Shown: positions 56,231 through 64,000 of the stretch, one piece after another
Layout of the letters: every line of letters starts with the position of its first letter
How positions within the stretch are numbered: position 1 is the stretch's first letter
Origin: Tolypeutes matacus
Lineage: Eukaryota > Chordata > Mammalia > Cingulata > Chlamyphoridae
Direction: 5' to 3'
Assembly (NCBI GenBank): GCA_026826555.1
Contig: JAKSZT010054324.1
Location: forward strand, 3,618,835 to 3,682,834
Length of the DNA: 64,000 nucleotides
Notes under the pieces: generated by a model
The model's input: only the letters and a program-made list of their open reading frames with translations
What the model was told of the DNA's origin: nothing
Databases searched by the model: none
Position numbers and translations under genes: made by a program

Positions 56231-56645
56231 ACGATGTAGAAGGTTAATGTTCACTCCTCATCCATTTAATATCACCATCTCACAGACTTAGAAATGCCGG
56301 GGGGAAATGCCCAAAAGGAGAACATCTTTAATTTCATCACGAGTCAGCAGTGTTGTGAGGGGTTCTGGGGGTGGGGGGTTGGGTGCAATAACTGGTGTTG
56401 CCATCCCACCCCATCCAGACCCCTGCTGTCCACTTCTGGCTTCATGTGCATGGGCACTCGGCAGAATTCCAGGAGCACTGAGGGTTACTGTCTAATCCCA
56501 GGATGTTCAGAAAATAGAGTCAGCCTCATGGCATTTGGCAGACAGACTTGCAGCCCTGAAGACTCCAGGAAAGATGTGTTCACTCTCTAGCAGTCCTCAG
56601 ATCCACCAGGGTTTGGGGGATAGCAGCAAGAGGGGACCGCCATCT
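56231..56645. other. unrecognised sequence
   Basis: A 98-codon ORF (56,294-56,590, +) has no domain. No repeat was recognised. Confidence 0.45.
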
Positions 56646-56649
56646 GAGG

Positions 56650-56960
56650 TCCTTGTCAGAACCTCAGAACGTTAGGTCTCAAAGGAACCTTAAAAATCAT
56701 CTCAGCCAGGAGCATTCAAACATTAATTTTGACTAGAGAAATCCTACGTAGAACTTGAATATCCACCAGCAGAATTCCATAGATGGAAGGAGGGATCTCT
56801 TGTTCCTTGCAGCAGCACCCCAAGACCCAGAGTAAAGAATATGAGACACGCTTATCTCAGTCCAACCTCTTGTTTTTCAGCTGAGGAGCCCTAAATCTAG
56901 AGAGGTTAATTAAGTTTCTCCAAAGGTCACCCAGTCATTAGCCCTGTGAGATGTAGTGAA
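56650..56960 (-). repeat. L3/CR1-like or MIR-like remnant
   Basis: 'tcagaacgttaggtctcaaa' with 'ggaaccttaaaaatcatctc' resembles the reverse of a CR1/L3 3' end. 'ttttcagctgaggagccct' and 'tctccaaggtcaccc'-like text follow. Low resolution. Confidence 0.4.
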
Positions 56961-57400
56961 CTGGTGTTTTCCAGATGATTTCTGGGTCTAAAAATGTGAC
57001 TTTAGCTCTGCCTCACCTTCCACCACCAGGTTAAATTGAGTTTCCTCAGCCAGTGTGAAAAAACCCAGACATCTCCTTTGACTAGAAGATCCCCTTCAGG
57101 CTATTTCAACTCCCTCCTGTAAGTTTTAACCCATCTCAAGAGGGATTAGGGAACATGAGAAAGCTCGTTCCCCAATCTATTCCCCAATCTATTCTAGAGA
57201 GAGGGAGAAGATAAGCCAGAAGATAGACCACTTCCAATCTTCCCGCCATTTTGCCCAGAGTCAACTTTAATGGGAGAGTTAGTCTAATTGGTCATTTAAC
57301 CTGGAAAATGCCCACAGGTTTCAGTCCTCATGGGATAGAAACCTCATCTCTTTTTCTGCCATTTGGCCCTCCTAAGACTTTGAGATAGGCCCAGAAAGAG
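56961..57400. other. unrecognised sequence
   Basis: Includes a small tandem duplication of 'ttccccaatctatt' near 57,170-57,195. Otherwise nothing. Confidence 0.45.
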
Positions 57401-57416
57401 GAAATAACATATTTGG

Positions 57417-57795
57417 GGGAAGCGGATGTGGCTCAAGCGATTGGGCTCAGGCCTACCAATGGGAGGTCCTGGTTTGGTTCCCAGTGCCTCCTGGAGAAGA
57501 CGAGCAAGACAGTGAGCTGGCGTGACAAGCAGGCGTGGCAAGCTGGTGGAACAAGATGATGCAACAAGGAGTCACAAAGAGGAAAGACAATGAGAGACAC
57601 AACAAAGCAGGGAGCTGAGGTGGCTCAAGCAATTGAGTGCCTCCCTCCCTCATGGGAGGTCCCAGGTTCAGTTCCCAGAGCCTCCTAAAGAGAAGATGAG
57701 CAGACACAGAAAGCAAACAGCAAACGAACACGTAGAGCAGACAGTAAGCCCAAACAGTGAGGGTGATAAATAAATAAAATAATCTTTAAAAAAAA
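57417..57795 (+). mobile_element. DAS-type SINE, A-A dimer
   Basis: Head unit from 57,417 ('gggaagcggatgtggctcaa'), 'gtgcctcctggagaagacg', a linker with 'aagatgatgcaacaagg' and 'gacacaacaaagcaggg', a second unit from about 57,610 ('gagctgaggtggctcaagca', 'cccaggttcagttccc') and a tail of ataaataaa then A. The flanks 'gaaataacatatttgg' (57,401-57,416) and 'gaaagaacatatttgg' (57,796-57,811) differ at one base. Confidence 0.95.
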
Positions 57796-57811
57796 GAAAG
57801 AACATATTTGG

Positions 57812-58355
57812 TTGAGAGAAGCTGCAGCCCCATGGTAGCCTCTAGATCACACAGTGGGTGTGGATTTGGACATGCATCGCCAGATACAGGAGTTGACCCA
57901 GATTTTCTCAGAAAGGTGTGGGTGGATGCTGTTGTATTAGCACATCATGAGTTTCACTGGGGTTAATGTTTTAACCATTGTGTCAATATACCAAGTGCCG
58001 TTTTGTTTGCATATTCCATCATGGAATAAAAACAATTTAAACAAGCAATTGTTTTTTAAAAATGAAGGAATGGCAGTGGGTAACACCTGGGTGAACTTTG
58101 AACTGTATTGAAAAGTTTAACTTTTGAAAACCGTATATAATACCTTTAGATCAAAAAAATGTCTAGACTTCAGGCCTTATGAGCTTAGCAACTTTTCTCA
58201 GTACTTATAGTCATTTCAAGGTCTAGAGGTCTGTATCCTTCTCTTGATGCTTCCACCAGTGTGCAGTTTTTATTTGGAAGGTTAACAGTTGGATTTTATT
58301 CAGAACCTCCCTCGGTAGAATGGCTTTGGGTCAGGTCAGGTTGGTGCCCCGTCCT
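57812..58355. other. unrecognised sequence
   Basis: AT-rich. A decayed MIR scrap is possible near 57,830-57,870 ('agatcacacagtgggtgtgg'). Nothing else. Confidence 0.4.
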
Positions 58356-58359
58356 TCTC

Positions 58360-58600
58360 TGGTTAGGAGTGAAGATCTGGATCCAGACTGCTTGGGCTTG
58401 CAGCCTCCACTTCCTAGAGGTGTGACTTTGGGCTGGGAGCTTAATCTTCCTTATCTGTGAAATGGAAACGATAGTAGTGCCTGCTTCGTGGGTTGCTGGG
58501 AAGATTTAGTGCAGTAATGCAGATGATGAGCCGGTACTGGCCTGGAGTTAAACACACAAAGTTGGCTAGTATTGTCATTGTTATTATCACTGCTGCTGAC
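58360..58600 (+). repeat. MIR
   Basis: 'gatctggatccagactgctt', 'gaggtgtgactttgggctgg', 'cttatctgtgaaatggaaac', 'cttcgtgggttgctgggaag' and 'gttattatcactgctgc'. Confidence 0.85.
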
Positions 58601-58624
58601 ATCTCACAGCTGGCCCTCTCTTAC

Positions 58625-58998
58625 ACCAGAGTTCCTAAAGTCACAAGATCTCAGAGTTGAAGGAAACTCCCAGTAGAATCCTCGAGGGTGCTTTTGAAAA
58701 TCGTCTATTCTTCCAGAGCTCCATCCAAGACCCATGGAAAGAGAAGGGGGCTGGGAATCTGTCCTGTTAACAAGCAATGCAGGCAATTGTGATGTGCAGT
58801 CAATGATAGAAACCATGTTCTCTAATCTGAACCTCCTCTGTGACAACCCTAGCAAGTGGACTCCAGGCCCCTACTTGAATACTTCCTGGTATGGAGAGCT
58901 TGCTACCACCCGAGGCAATGCATTCCACTTTGGACACTTCTGACACTAAGAAAAATTTGTTCCCATGTTGACCTAAAGAAGGAAGGGGCTACCTCCAG
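58625..58998 (-). repeat. L3/CR1-like LINE 3' remnant
   Basis: The plus strand reads 'agatctcagagttgaaggaa', then 'ctacttgaatacttcctggt', 'atggagagcttgctaccacc' and 'gcattccactttggacactt', parallel to the antisense strand of CR1-type 3' ends. Class is likely, family uncertain. Confidence 0.5.
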
Positions 58999-59009
58999 TT
59001 ATAATGAGG

Positions 59010-59160
59010 CAGAACAAAGTAGTGGAAAGAGAACAGGCTTTGAAGTCAGAAAGAACTGGACTTGAATCCCACAATAGTGCTTGTGAGCTTTGTGGCCCTG
59101 GCCAAGTGGCTTCCTATTTTAGCTTCCCTTTCATCTTCCAAATGGCAGTCTTTCAGGTAT
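59010..59160 (+). repeat. MIR
   Basis: Head and core: 'agtggaaagagaacaggctt', 'tgaagtcagaaagaactgga', 'ccctggccaagtggcttcct'. Confidence 0.8.
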
Positions 59161-59164
59161 TAGA

Positions 59165-59880
59165 ACCCCACCCTCTCAGTCTTCTTTTTCCCAGTCTCCC
59201 TATGTGATAAGGCCTCAGTTTCTCTTATTATTGTCACATGCCCAGGCTCTGCCCCTACCCAGTCATATAATACCCAGAGATGCATATGGTTACCCAGGTG
59301 CAGTTCTGAGTCAGAGACTGAATCAGAGCTGGCAGTGGCTGGGAGAGTGGACCAGAAAACCCAAGGGTGAGCCAAAGGGTGAGAAGGGTACAGACTCTGG
59401 CACACCAGATCCCCAGCCCTCACTCCCAATGTCTTTCTGGCTAACCTGACCTCTGGTTCATTCCTATGGTTCTGGGATAAAGCCTGGCTGTGTACCTTTG
59501 GAGCTGGGACCAGGGGAAGGTATAGTCATCCTGGCCACATCCTTGAGAGTAGTGAGCAATGACCCGGATGGGGTCAGGGCCAAACTCTCCCTCCTGTCCC
59601 CAAACCATTGAGTTTGTCCAGATGCTGAGACCCAGGGCTTGCTGGGGGTTGGGGAGGGAGACGAGCAGTAATATAGGCTACACCCCTTCTTGCCCATGCG
59701 CTTATATTCAGATGCTGAGTCCATTTCCAGTTACCCCATCCCCACCCCAGCTTGGACCCAGAGTGTCCTGATATAAAAAATGCTGGGTTTGTTCTCAGTC
59801 ACTCACTTGATCTTTTCAGTCTAGAGCCAGGACTCTCAATCCATTGTGCATTTGAGATCTGATTCCTGACCTGAAGATCC
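59165..59880. other. unrecognised sequence
   Basis: Moderately GC-rich. ORFs of 70-89 codons on both strands have no domain. Confidence 0.4.
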
Positions 59881-59884
59881 TTAT

Positions 59885-60020
59885 TACTAGCCACGCATCT
59901 TCAGGAAATGTACTTAACCTCTCTGGGTCTCAGTTCCTTCATCTGTAAAATGGGAATGTAAGTAATACCCACCTTAGAAAGTTGCAGGGAAGTTTAAATG
60001 ACATCATGTATACAAACACT
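59885..60020 (+). repeat. MIR
   Basis: 'cttaacctctctgggtctca', 'ttcatctgtaaaatgggaat' and 'aagttgcagggaagtttaaa'. Confidence 0.85.
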
Positions 60021-60394
60021 TAGAATACACAAGTGATTGGTATACGTAGGCTTCTCCAGGGGAGGAGGCATGACTGAACGACTGATTTCACACTCCCCCA
60101 GCCCCACCACCACTTGTGAGAGGCCAGCAGAGGAATGTGGCCACCCTTCCCTCCGCCTTCCAATCCCCTGCCTGGGACCCAGGGTTCAAATGAAAACACT
60201 GCCATCAGCACATTTGCAAAGTTGCCCAGTCCTGTTCTGAGGCAAATTGAAATGGCACGTAAAGGGGAATTTGAATTTTACAGAGGAAATGTGAAAGTCT
60301 TAGACAACATTTCTCCCCTCCTTGTACTTTTATAGGTCACAGTTCCGTGTTGCATTTCAGGTTCACGAATTCTACCGGTGTTGAGCACAGAAAG

Positions 60395-60550
60395 TGTGGT
60401 CAGAGCAGCTGCACAGCTTCACCTGGGAATTTATTAGAAATGCTCATTCTCGGGCCCCAACCCAGACCTGGGTTGATGGTGCAGCCCAGCAATCTGTGTT
60501 TTAACAAGTCCTCCACTTGCTTCTCCTGGCTCCGGTTTGAGAACACAGGC
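60395..60550 (+). repeat. MER5A-like hAT element
   Basis: 'cacagcttcacctgggaatt', 'gaaatgctcattctcgggcc', 'aatctgtgttttaacaagtc' and 'ccggtttgagaacaca'. Confidence 0.65.
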
Positions 60551-60859
60551 CCAGGTGTTAGCAGCTCCCTCTCCCCTTTCCCTTTCCTCTCACCCCATCA
60601 GTTTACAGATGCTGATGACCAAACCCAGCCATGCACTTTCAGTACTTCCACAGTTTGAAGACAGCTCCTGAGAAAGTGAGTTACCATCTCATCCTGGGGA
60701 CTCATCTATTCATGCCAACAGCAGGTGTAATCTAAATCTGAGCCTGGGTCTGGAGAAGAGTCAGGAGACAAACGTCTGTCTGGAATGTTCAGACCTCCAG
60801 ATCATTGGGCTTCCTCCTGGCCTCTTGATTACAACTAATGGTATCTCTGACAGATATTG

Positions 60860-61090
60860 ATAATAGCTTATATGTTTCAAGTTCTGCTTATGTTGGAAGA
60901 TACCATTAATTATTATTTTTTAAATGTAATTCTTTCTACTCAGTAAGGGAGGGTGCTATTAATATTATCCCCATGTCACAGATGGTGAAACAGCTTCAGA
61001 AAGGTGAAGTCACAAATCAGAGATCACATAGCTCATGACAGACAAGAGACTTGAGCTCGTCTGTCCAGCACAGGATTCTGTGGCTCTTCA
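60860..61090 (-). repeat. MIR
   Basis: 'gatgctattaatattatcc'-type text, 'ccatgtcacagatggtgaaa', 'cagagatcacatagctcatg' and 'gacttgagctcgtctgtcca'. Confidence 0.7.
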
Positions 61091-61162
61091 GGCAGCCTCC
61101 CCTCTTGGTTAGGTAGGCTGTATCCTTGAGCCAGAAATAGACACAAGGGAGTACTCTTTAAG

Positions 61163-61358
61163 CCAGTGGTTTTCAAACTTTTGCAGGGATCAGGAGTATC
61201 TGGACGGTGTGTTAAAATACAGATTCCTGGGCCCTAGTCCCAGAGTTTTTGAGTCAGTGTGCCTAGGGTGGGTCCTGGAAATCTGCATTTCTAACAAGTT
61301 CCCATCTGGTGCTGGTGCTGGTGCTGCTGGTCCAGGCTCCATACATTAAGAGCCATTG
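61163..61358 (+). repeat. MER5A
   Basis: 'ccagtggttttcaaactttt', 'gtgttaaaatacagattcct', 'gaaatctgcatttctaacaa', a small (tgctgg)n expansion and the end 'taagagccattg'. Confidence 0.85.
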
Positions 61359-61367
61359 CCAGAGGCC

Positions 61368-61497
61368 AGTGTGTGTCAGAATCATCTGTGGGAATTTCTG
61401 ATTTAATCGCTCTAATGTGGGATCCTGACATCCTTTTTTTAAAAAAAAATATGTTCCCCAGACAATTCTAATGTGTAGCCAGGTTTGAAAGCCAGTG
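61368..61497 (+). repeat. second MER5-type hAT element
   Basis: 'tgtcagaatcatctgtggga' and 'ccagacaattctaatgtgta' then 'gccaggtttgaaagccagtg' match the ends of MER5-like elements. It lies 10 bases after the previous copy. Confidence 0.55.
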
Positions 61498-61949
61498 CTA
61501 TTCACAAAGGAAGCTTACTAATTGCTGTTTACAGCTATGATTTTTAAGTCCTATGTCAGTGCTTCTCCAACTGGGCAATCAGTGGTGTGCCAGGGAGGCC
61601 CAGTGTGGCAGGATAAATAAGGGACATGAATTTAATTTCAAGATTTAGAGAAATGTCAGTATTTTTTACAAAGCAAATGGATCTACTATGCAGTAAAGTG
61701 CCAAATGTGCATGAACTATTAATATAAACAATGAGAATTAACCCACCTATAGGAATCTAGCCAAGAAAAATTGCCAGTGATTAAATGCCAAAGATATGCA
61801 CAAGGAGAGTCATTTGTCTTGCTAATGGTTGAATCTGTATGATGGGTAGATGATGACTGACCCTTCAAAGAATATTTAATACTCATGATGCAATGTAAAG
61901 ATTCAAAAAGGAGGATACAAACTGAATATATGACATGATTACAATCTTA

Positions 61950-62168
61950 CTTTTTTTTAGATACTAGGACTAGGGATTGAACCCAGGACCTCGTATGTGG
62001 GAAGCCAGCGCTCACCCACTGAGCCACATTGGCTCCTCAAAGTTGGTTTTTCCATTTGTTTGCTGTTGTGTTTTGTTTGTTTGTTTGTTTTTAGAAGACA
62101 CTGGGAACCGAACCCAGGACCTCCCATGTGGGAAGCAGGTTCTTAACTGCTTGAGCCACATCCGTTGT
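61950..62168 (-). mobile_element. DAS-type SINE, A-B heterodimer
   Basis: Sense: type A unit (about 62,090-62,168; 'gtggctcaagcagttaagaa', 'cctgggttcggttcccagtg'), an (aaac)n linker ending 'aaaaccaactttg', type B unit (about 61,960-62,035; 'caatgtggctcagtgggtga', 'ctgggttcaatccc') and an A tail. 'tacaatctta' is duplicated at 61,940-61,949 and 62,170-62,179. Confidence 0.95.
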
Positions 62169-62196
62169 CTACAATCTTATTTTTTAAAAACTATAG

Positions 62197-62285
62197 AGGG
62201 GAGCAGGTGTACCTCAGTGATTGAGTGCCTGCTTTGCATGTACAAGGTTCCCAGTTCAATCCCCAGTACCTCAAAAACAAACCAA
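62197..62285 (+). mobile_element. DAS-type SINE, type B monomer closest to tRNA-Ala
   Basis: 'gtgtacctcagtgattgagt' (A-box region), 'ctgctttgcatgtacaagg' with TGC at the anticodon position, B-box-like 'agttcaatccccagtacctc' and a short A tail. 'aaaaactatag' flanks it at 62,186-62,196 and 62,286-62,296. The TGC agrees with the reported tRNA-Ala ancestry of these SINEs. Confidence 0.95.
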
Positions 62286-62454
62286 AAAAACTATAGAAAA
62301 TAGATAGTCTAAGAAAAAGACTGAAAAGATATACACCAAAATGTTACCAGAGGTTATTTCTTGGTGGTTGGATTATGGGTGATAATTATCTCCTTTATAC
62401 TTGACAACTATTTCTAATTTTTTAACATTAGTTTTATGATTAGATAAAAAAAAT

Positions 62455-62849
62455 TTAGGCAGTAAATAACATGTTCCCAAAAACCTGTCTGAAAGACAAT
62501 AGATTTATGTTAGAAGGCTTCCTTTAAGAGAACTAGAAACATTTAAAAATAATTGCTAATTATGGTCCCTAAGGTGCTAATGCCTTTGGGCCCAGGATGC
62601 ATGGGAACCTTCATAGGAACCCAGGGAAGGTGGGGCTGGGCAAGGGGACTTGCTCTGCAAGGTGGTCCACCTACTGGGCGCAGGCAGCAGGGTTGCTAGG
62701 GGCTTCTCAGCATGCCTGAGGGAGGGGGAGCCTTTTGTTCTCTCCTCCAGGGAGTATAGCTGGCTTCTGTGTCGCACCTCCAAAGCATCATTGTAGTCAG
62801 TTAAAGCGTCATAGATCAAAAACACTACTCTGTACCATCTATGTACTAT
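62455..62849. other. unrecognised sequence
   Basis: No repeat or gene was recognised. Confidence 0.4.
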
Positions 62850-63150
62850 CTGCACAAGTGATCTGCAAATCTAAAACAGCTCTAAAATAAAGTATAATTA
62901 AAAGTACTAAATGATATATGTGACTGTGGTTAAAAAGGAAAATTTTAGATGTTATGCATGTTAACAGAATTAAAATTAAAATTAAAAGAAAAAACCAAGG
63001 ACTTTACAACACAGTGAACCCTACTGTAAATGATGGACTATGGTTTATAATACAATTATAATAATATCCTTTCAAGAATTTTAACAAATGTATCACACTA
63101 ATAAAAGGTGTTAATATGGTGGTAAAAAAAAACAAAACAAAACAAAACAC
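62850..63150 (+). repeat. L1 3' UTR pieces in tandem
   Basis: An L1 3' terminus ('gatctgcaaatctaaaacag', 'ctctaaaataaagtataatt') at 62,850-62,905 is followed by another L1 3' UTR stretch ('caacacagtgaaccctactg', 'gatggactatggtttataat', 'cacactaataaaaggtgtta') ending in A9 and (aaaac)n. The minus-strand 198-codon ORF at 63,004-63,600 starts outside this L1 and ends within it, so it is not a gene. Confidence 0.75.
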
Positions 63151-63244
63151 TATATCAAAAGGGTTTTGGTAATGGATCTGTATACTGTGCAAATATGCAG
63201 GTGGTAAGAAAATCAAACATATGTAGCATAAGGACCACCTATAC

Positions 63245-64000
63245 ATGTTAACAAAGAAGAGATGGAGGGAGGAAATCCCTGTATTGCAAAGACCGAGCCC
63301 ATTTGTCTTCATTACCCTCAGAAATCTGTTGATGCTTTTCAAGGTTGCCATCAGAAACAAGCTAATGGTGTAAAATGTGGCACTAGAAAGAGGGAGGGTC
63401 CCACTACAGTGCTCTGAGGAGCCTGGAAGGAAGAAGGAATCTGAAATTACAAGGGCCACAGGAACAGTGTTAGTAGGGTAATGATTTTCCAATGTGGCCA
63501 ATAGGCATTTTACATGCAACCAAGTCTCCCACCTTGCGTAACCAAGAGTTAAGAATGAACAAATAGTTATGATTACTAAATCATTACCAAAACAAAACAC
63601 AACAAAACAAATTGTTTTGACCGCCTGCTTCCATAACAGCTGGGACTAATTGTCCAACCAAGAGTTGTAGGCAGCAGCCCAGTGGGCACATTCTGTGGTG
63701 GCCTCATGGTGGATGAAGCCCCTCCTCCCCAGAGGACAGAAGACCTGTCTAAGAGGGGCATCTAGCCTTGAGTGCCCACCATCTGCTGCAATTGAATTAG
63801 CTGTTGCCTTAAGGGAATTTCAGTCTACTTAAGCCAGGTCTTTAAGAGAAGCCAGAATTCTTGAACTTTGTGTTATATCTCCCAATTTCAAAATATTGGC
63901 AGCATTTAAAAACTACCACGAGGTCCAAAGAAAACACTCTTCCTGACTTTGGCCTGCAGCTGTCAGCTTCTCACCTCTACTGTAGAACTTCAAGTTCTAG
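63245..64000. other. unrecognised sequence
   Basis: (CAAAA)n near 63,590-63,610. Otherwise no repeat or coding signal was recognised up to the window end. Confidence 0.45.

Larger units (their letters stand above)
61735..62452 (+). repeat. L1 3' UTR fragment interrupted by two SINEs
   Basis: 'ccttcaaagaatatttaata' and 'gatgcaatgtaaagattc' precede the SINEs. 'gaaaaagactgaaaagatat', 'acaccaaaatgttaccagag', 'gtggttggattatgggtgat' and 'caactatttctaatttttta' follow them. This is the L1M 3' UTR order. Confidence 0.7.

Noticed and set aside
62197..62285. A possible genuine tRNA-Ala gene
   Set aside because: The cloverleaf is degraded, an A tail follows and an 11-bp target duplication flanks it, so it is a SINE copy and not a tRNA gene.
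2911..62285. Regularly spaced repeats suggesting a CRISPR-like array
   Set aside because: The recurrent unit is a dispersed tRNA-derived SINE in a mammalian genome, with irregular spacing, both strands used and its own target duplications.
63004..63600. 198-codon minus-strand ORF, the longest in the window
   Set aside because: Its 3' part lies on the antisense of an L1 3' UTR and a (CAAAA)n run. The product is Phe/Ile/Leu-rich with no domain, as expected in AT-rich DNA.

Overview
This window looks like non-coding DNA (intergenic or deep intronic) from a xenarthran mammal, most likely an armadillo close to Dasypus. The best evidence is 16 insertions of tRNA-derived SINEs whose sense strand starts like ggggagcggatgtggctcaa and that carry an RNA polymerase III B-box of the type ggttcgatccc. 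They match what I know of the armadillo DAS-SINE group, which is reported to derive from tRNA-Ala. Around them are remnants shared by all placental mammals: MIR, L2, L3/CR1-like, L1, HAL1, an MLT1 LTR, hAT-Charlie elements (MER5A, MER20) and a Tigger-type element. I saw no prokaryotic or viral gene organisation, no tRNA or rRNA gene and no CRISPR array. I could not support any protein-coding exon with confidence. The ORFs are short and are largely explained by chance or by repeats.

Layout. 1-9,000 is mostly unrecognised sequence with a SINE cluster (2.9-4.2 kb), an L2 copy and an L1 tail with an exact 15-bp duplication (6.1-6.5 kb). 9.2-9.9 kb is a Tigger-like DNA transposon. 10-34 kb is sparse: MIR, L2, MER5A, MER20, an MLT1 LTR and several copies of an ancient repeat I cannot name. 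34.1-39.5 kb is a minus-strand LINE block: an L1 3' UTR, a HAL1-like half-L1, then the 5' half of an L1 (5' UTR, decayed ORF1 and the first codons of ORF2), with two SINEs inside. 40-50 kb has a dimeric SINE, MIRs, microsatellites and a three-layer nest at 47.7-49.2 kb. 50-54 kb is unique sequence with MIRs and a short CpG-retaining patch. 55-64 kb is rich in SINEs, MIRs and hAT remnants and ends in L1 3' UTR fragments.

The clearest internal story is SINE evolution. The window holds monomers of three types, A-B heterodimers with a shared linker at three loci, A-A homodimers and one trimer-like copy. Most are bounded by target-site duplications (TSDs). I found no previously undescribed biological system. 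The items most worth checking are the SINE architectures, the L1/HAL1 junction, a palindromic mini-transposon near 32.0 kb, and a CpG-rich unique patch at 52.9-53.2 kb with a plausible splice-site pair. All repeat family names come from recall of consensus sequences, not from a search, and most repeat edges are good to about 10-30 bases.
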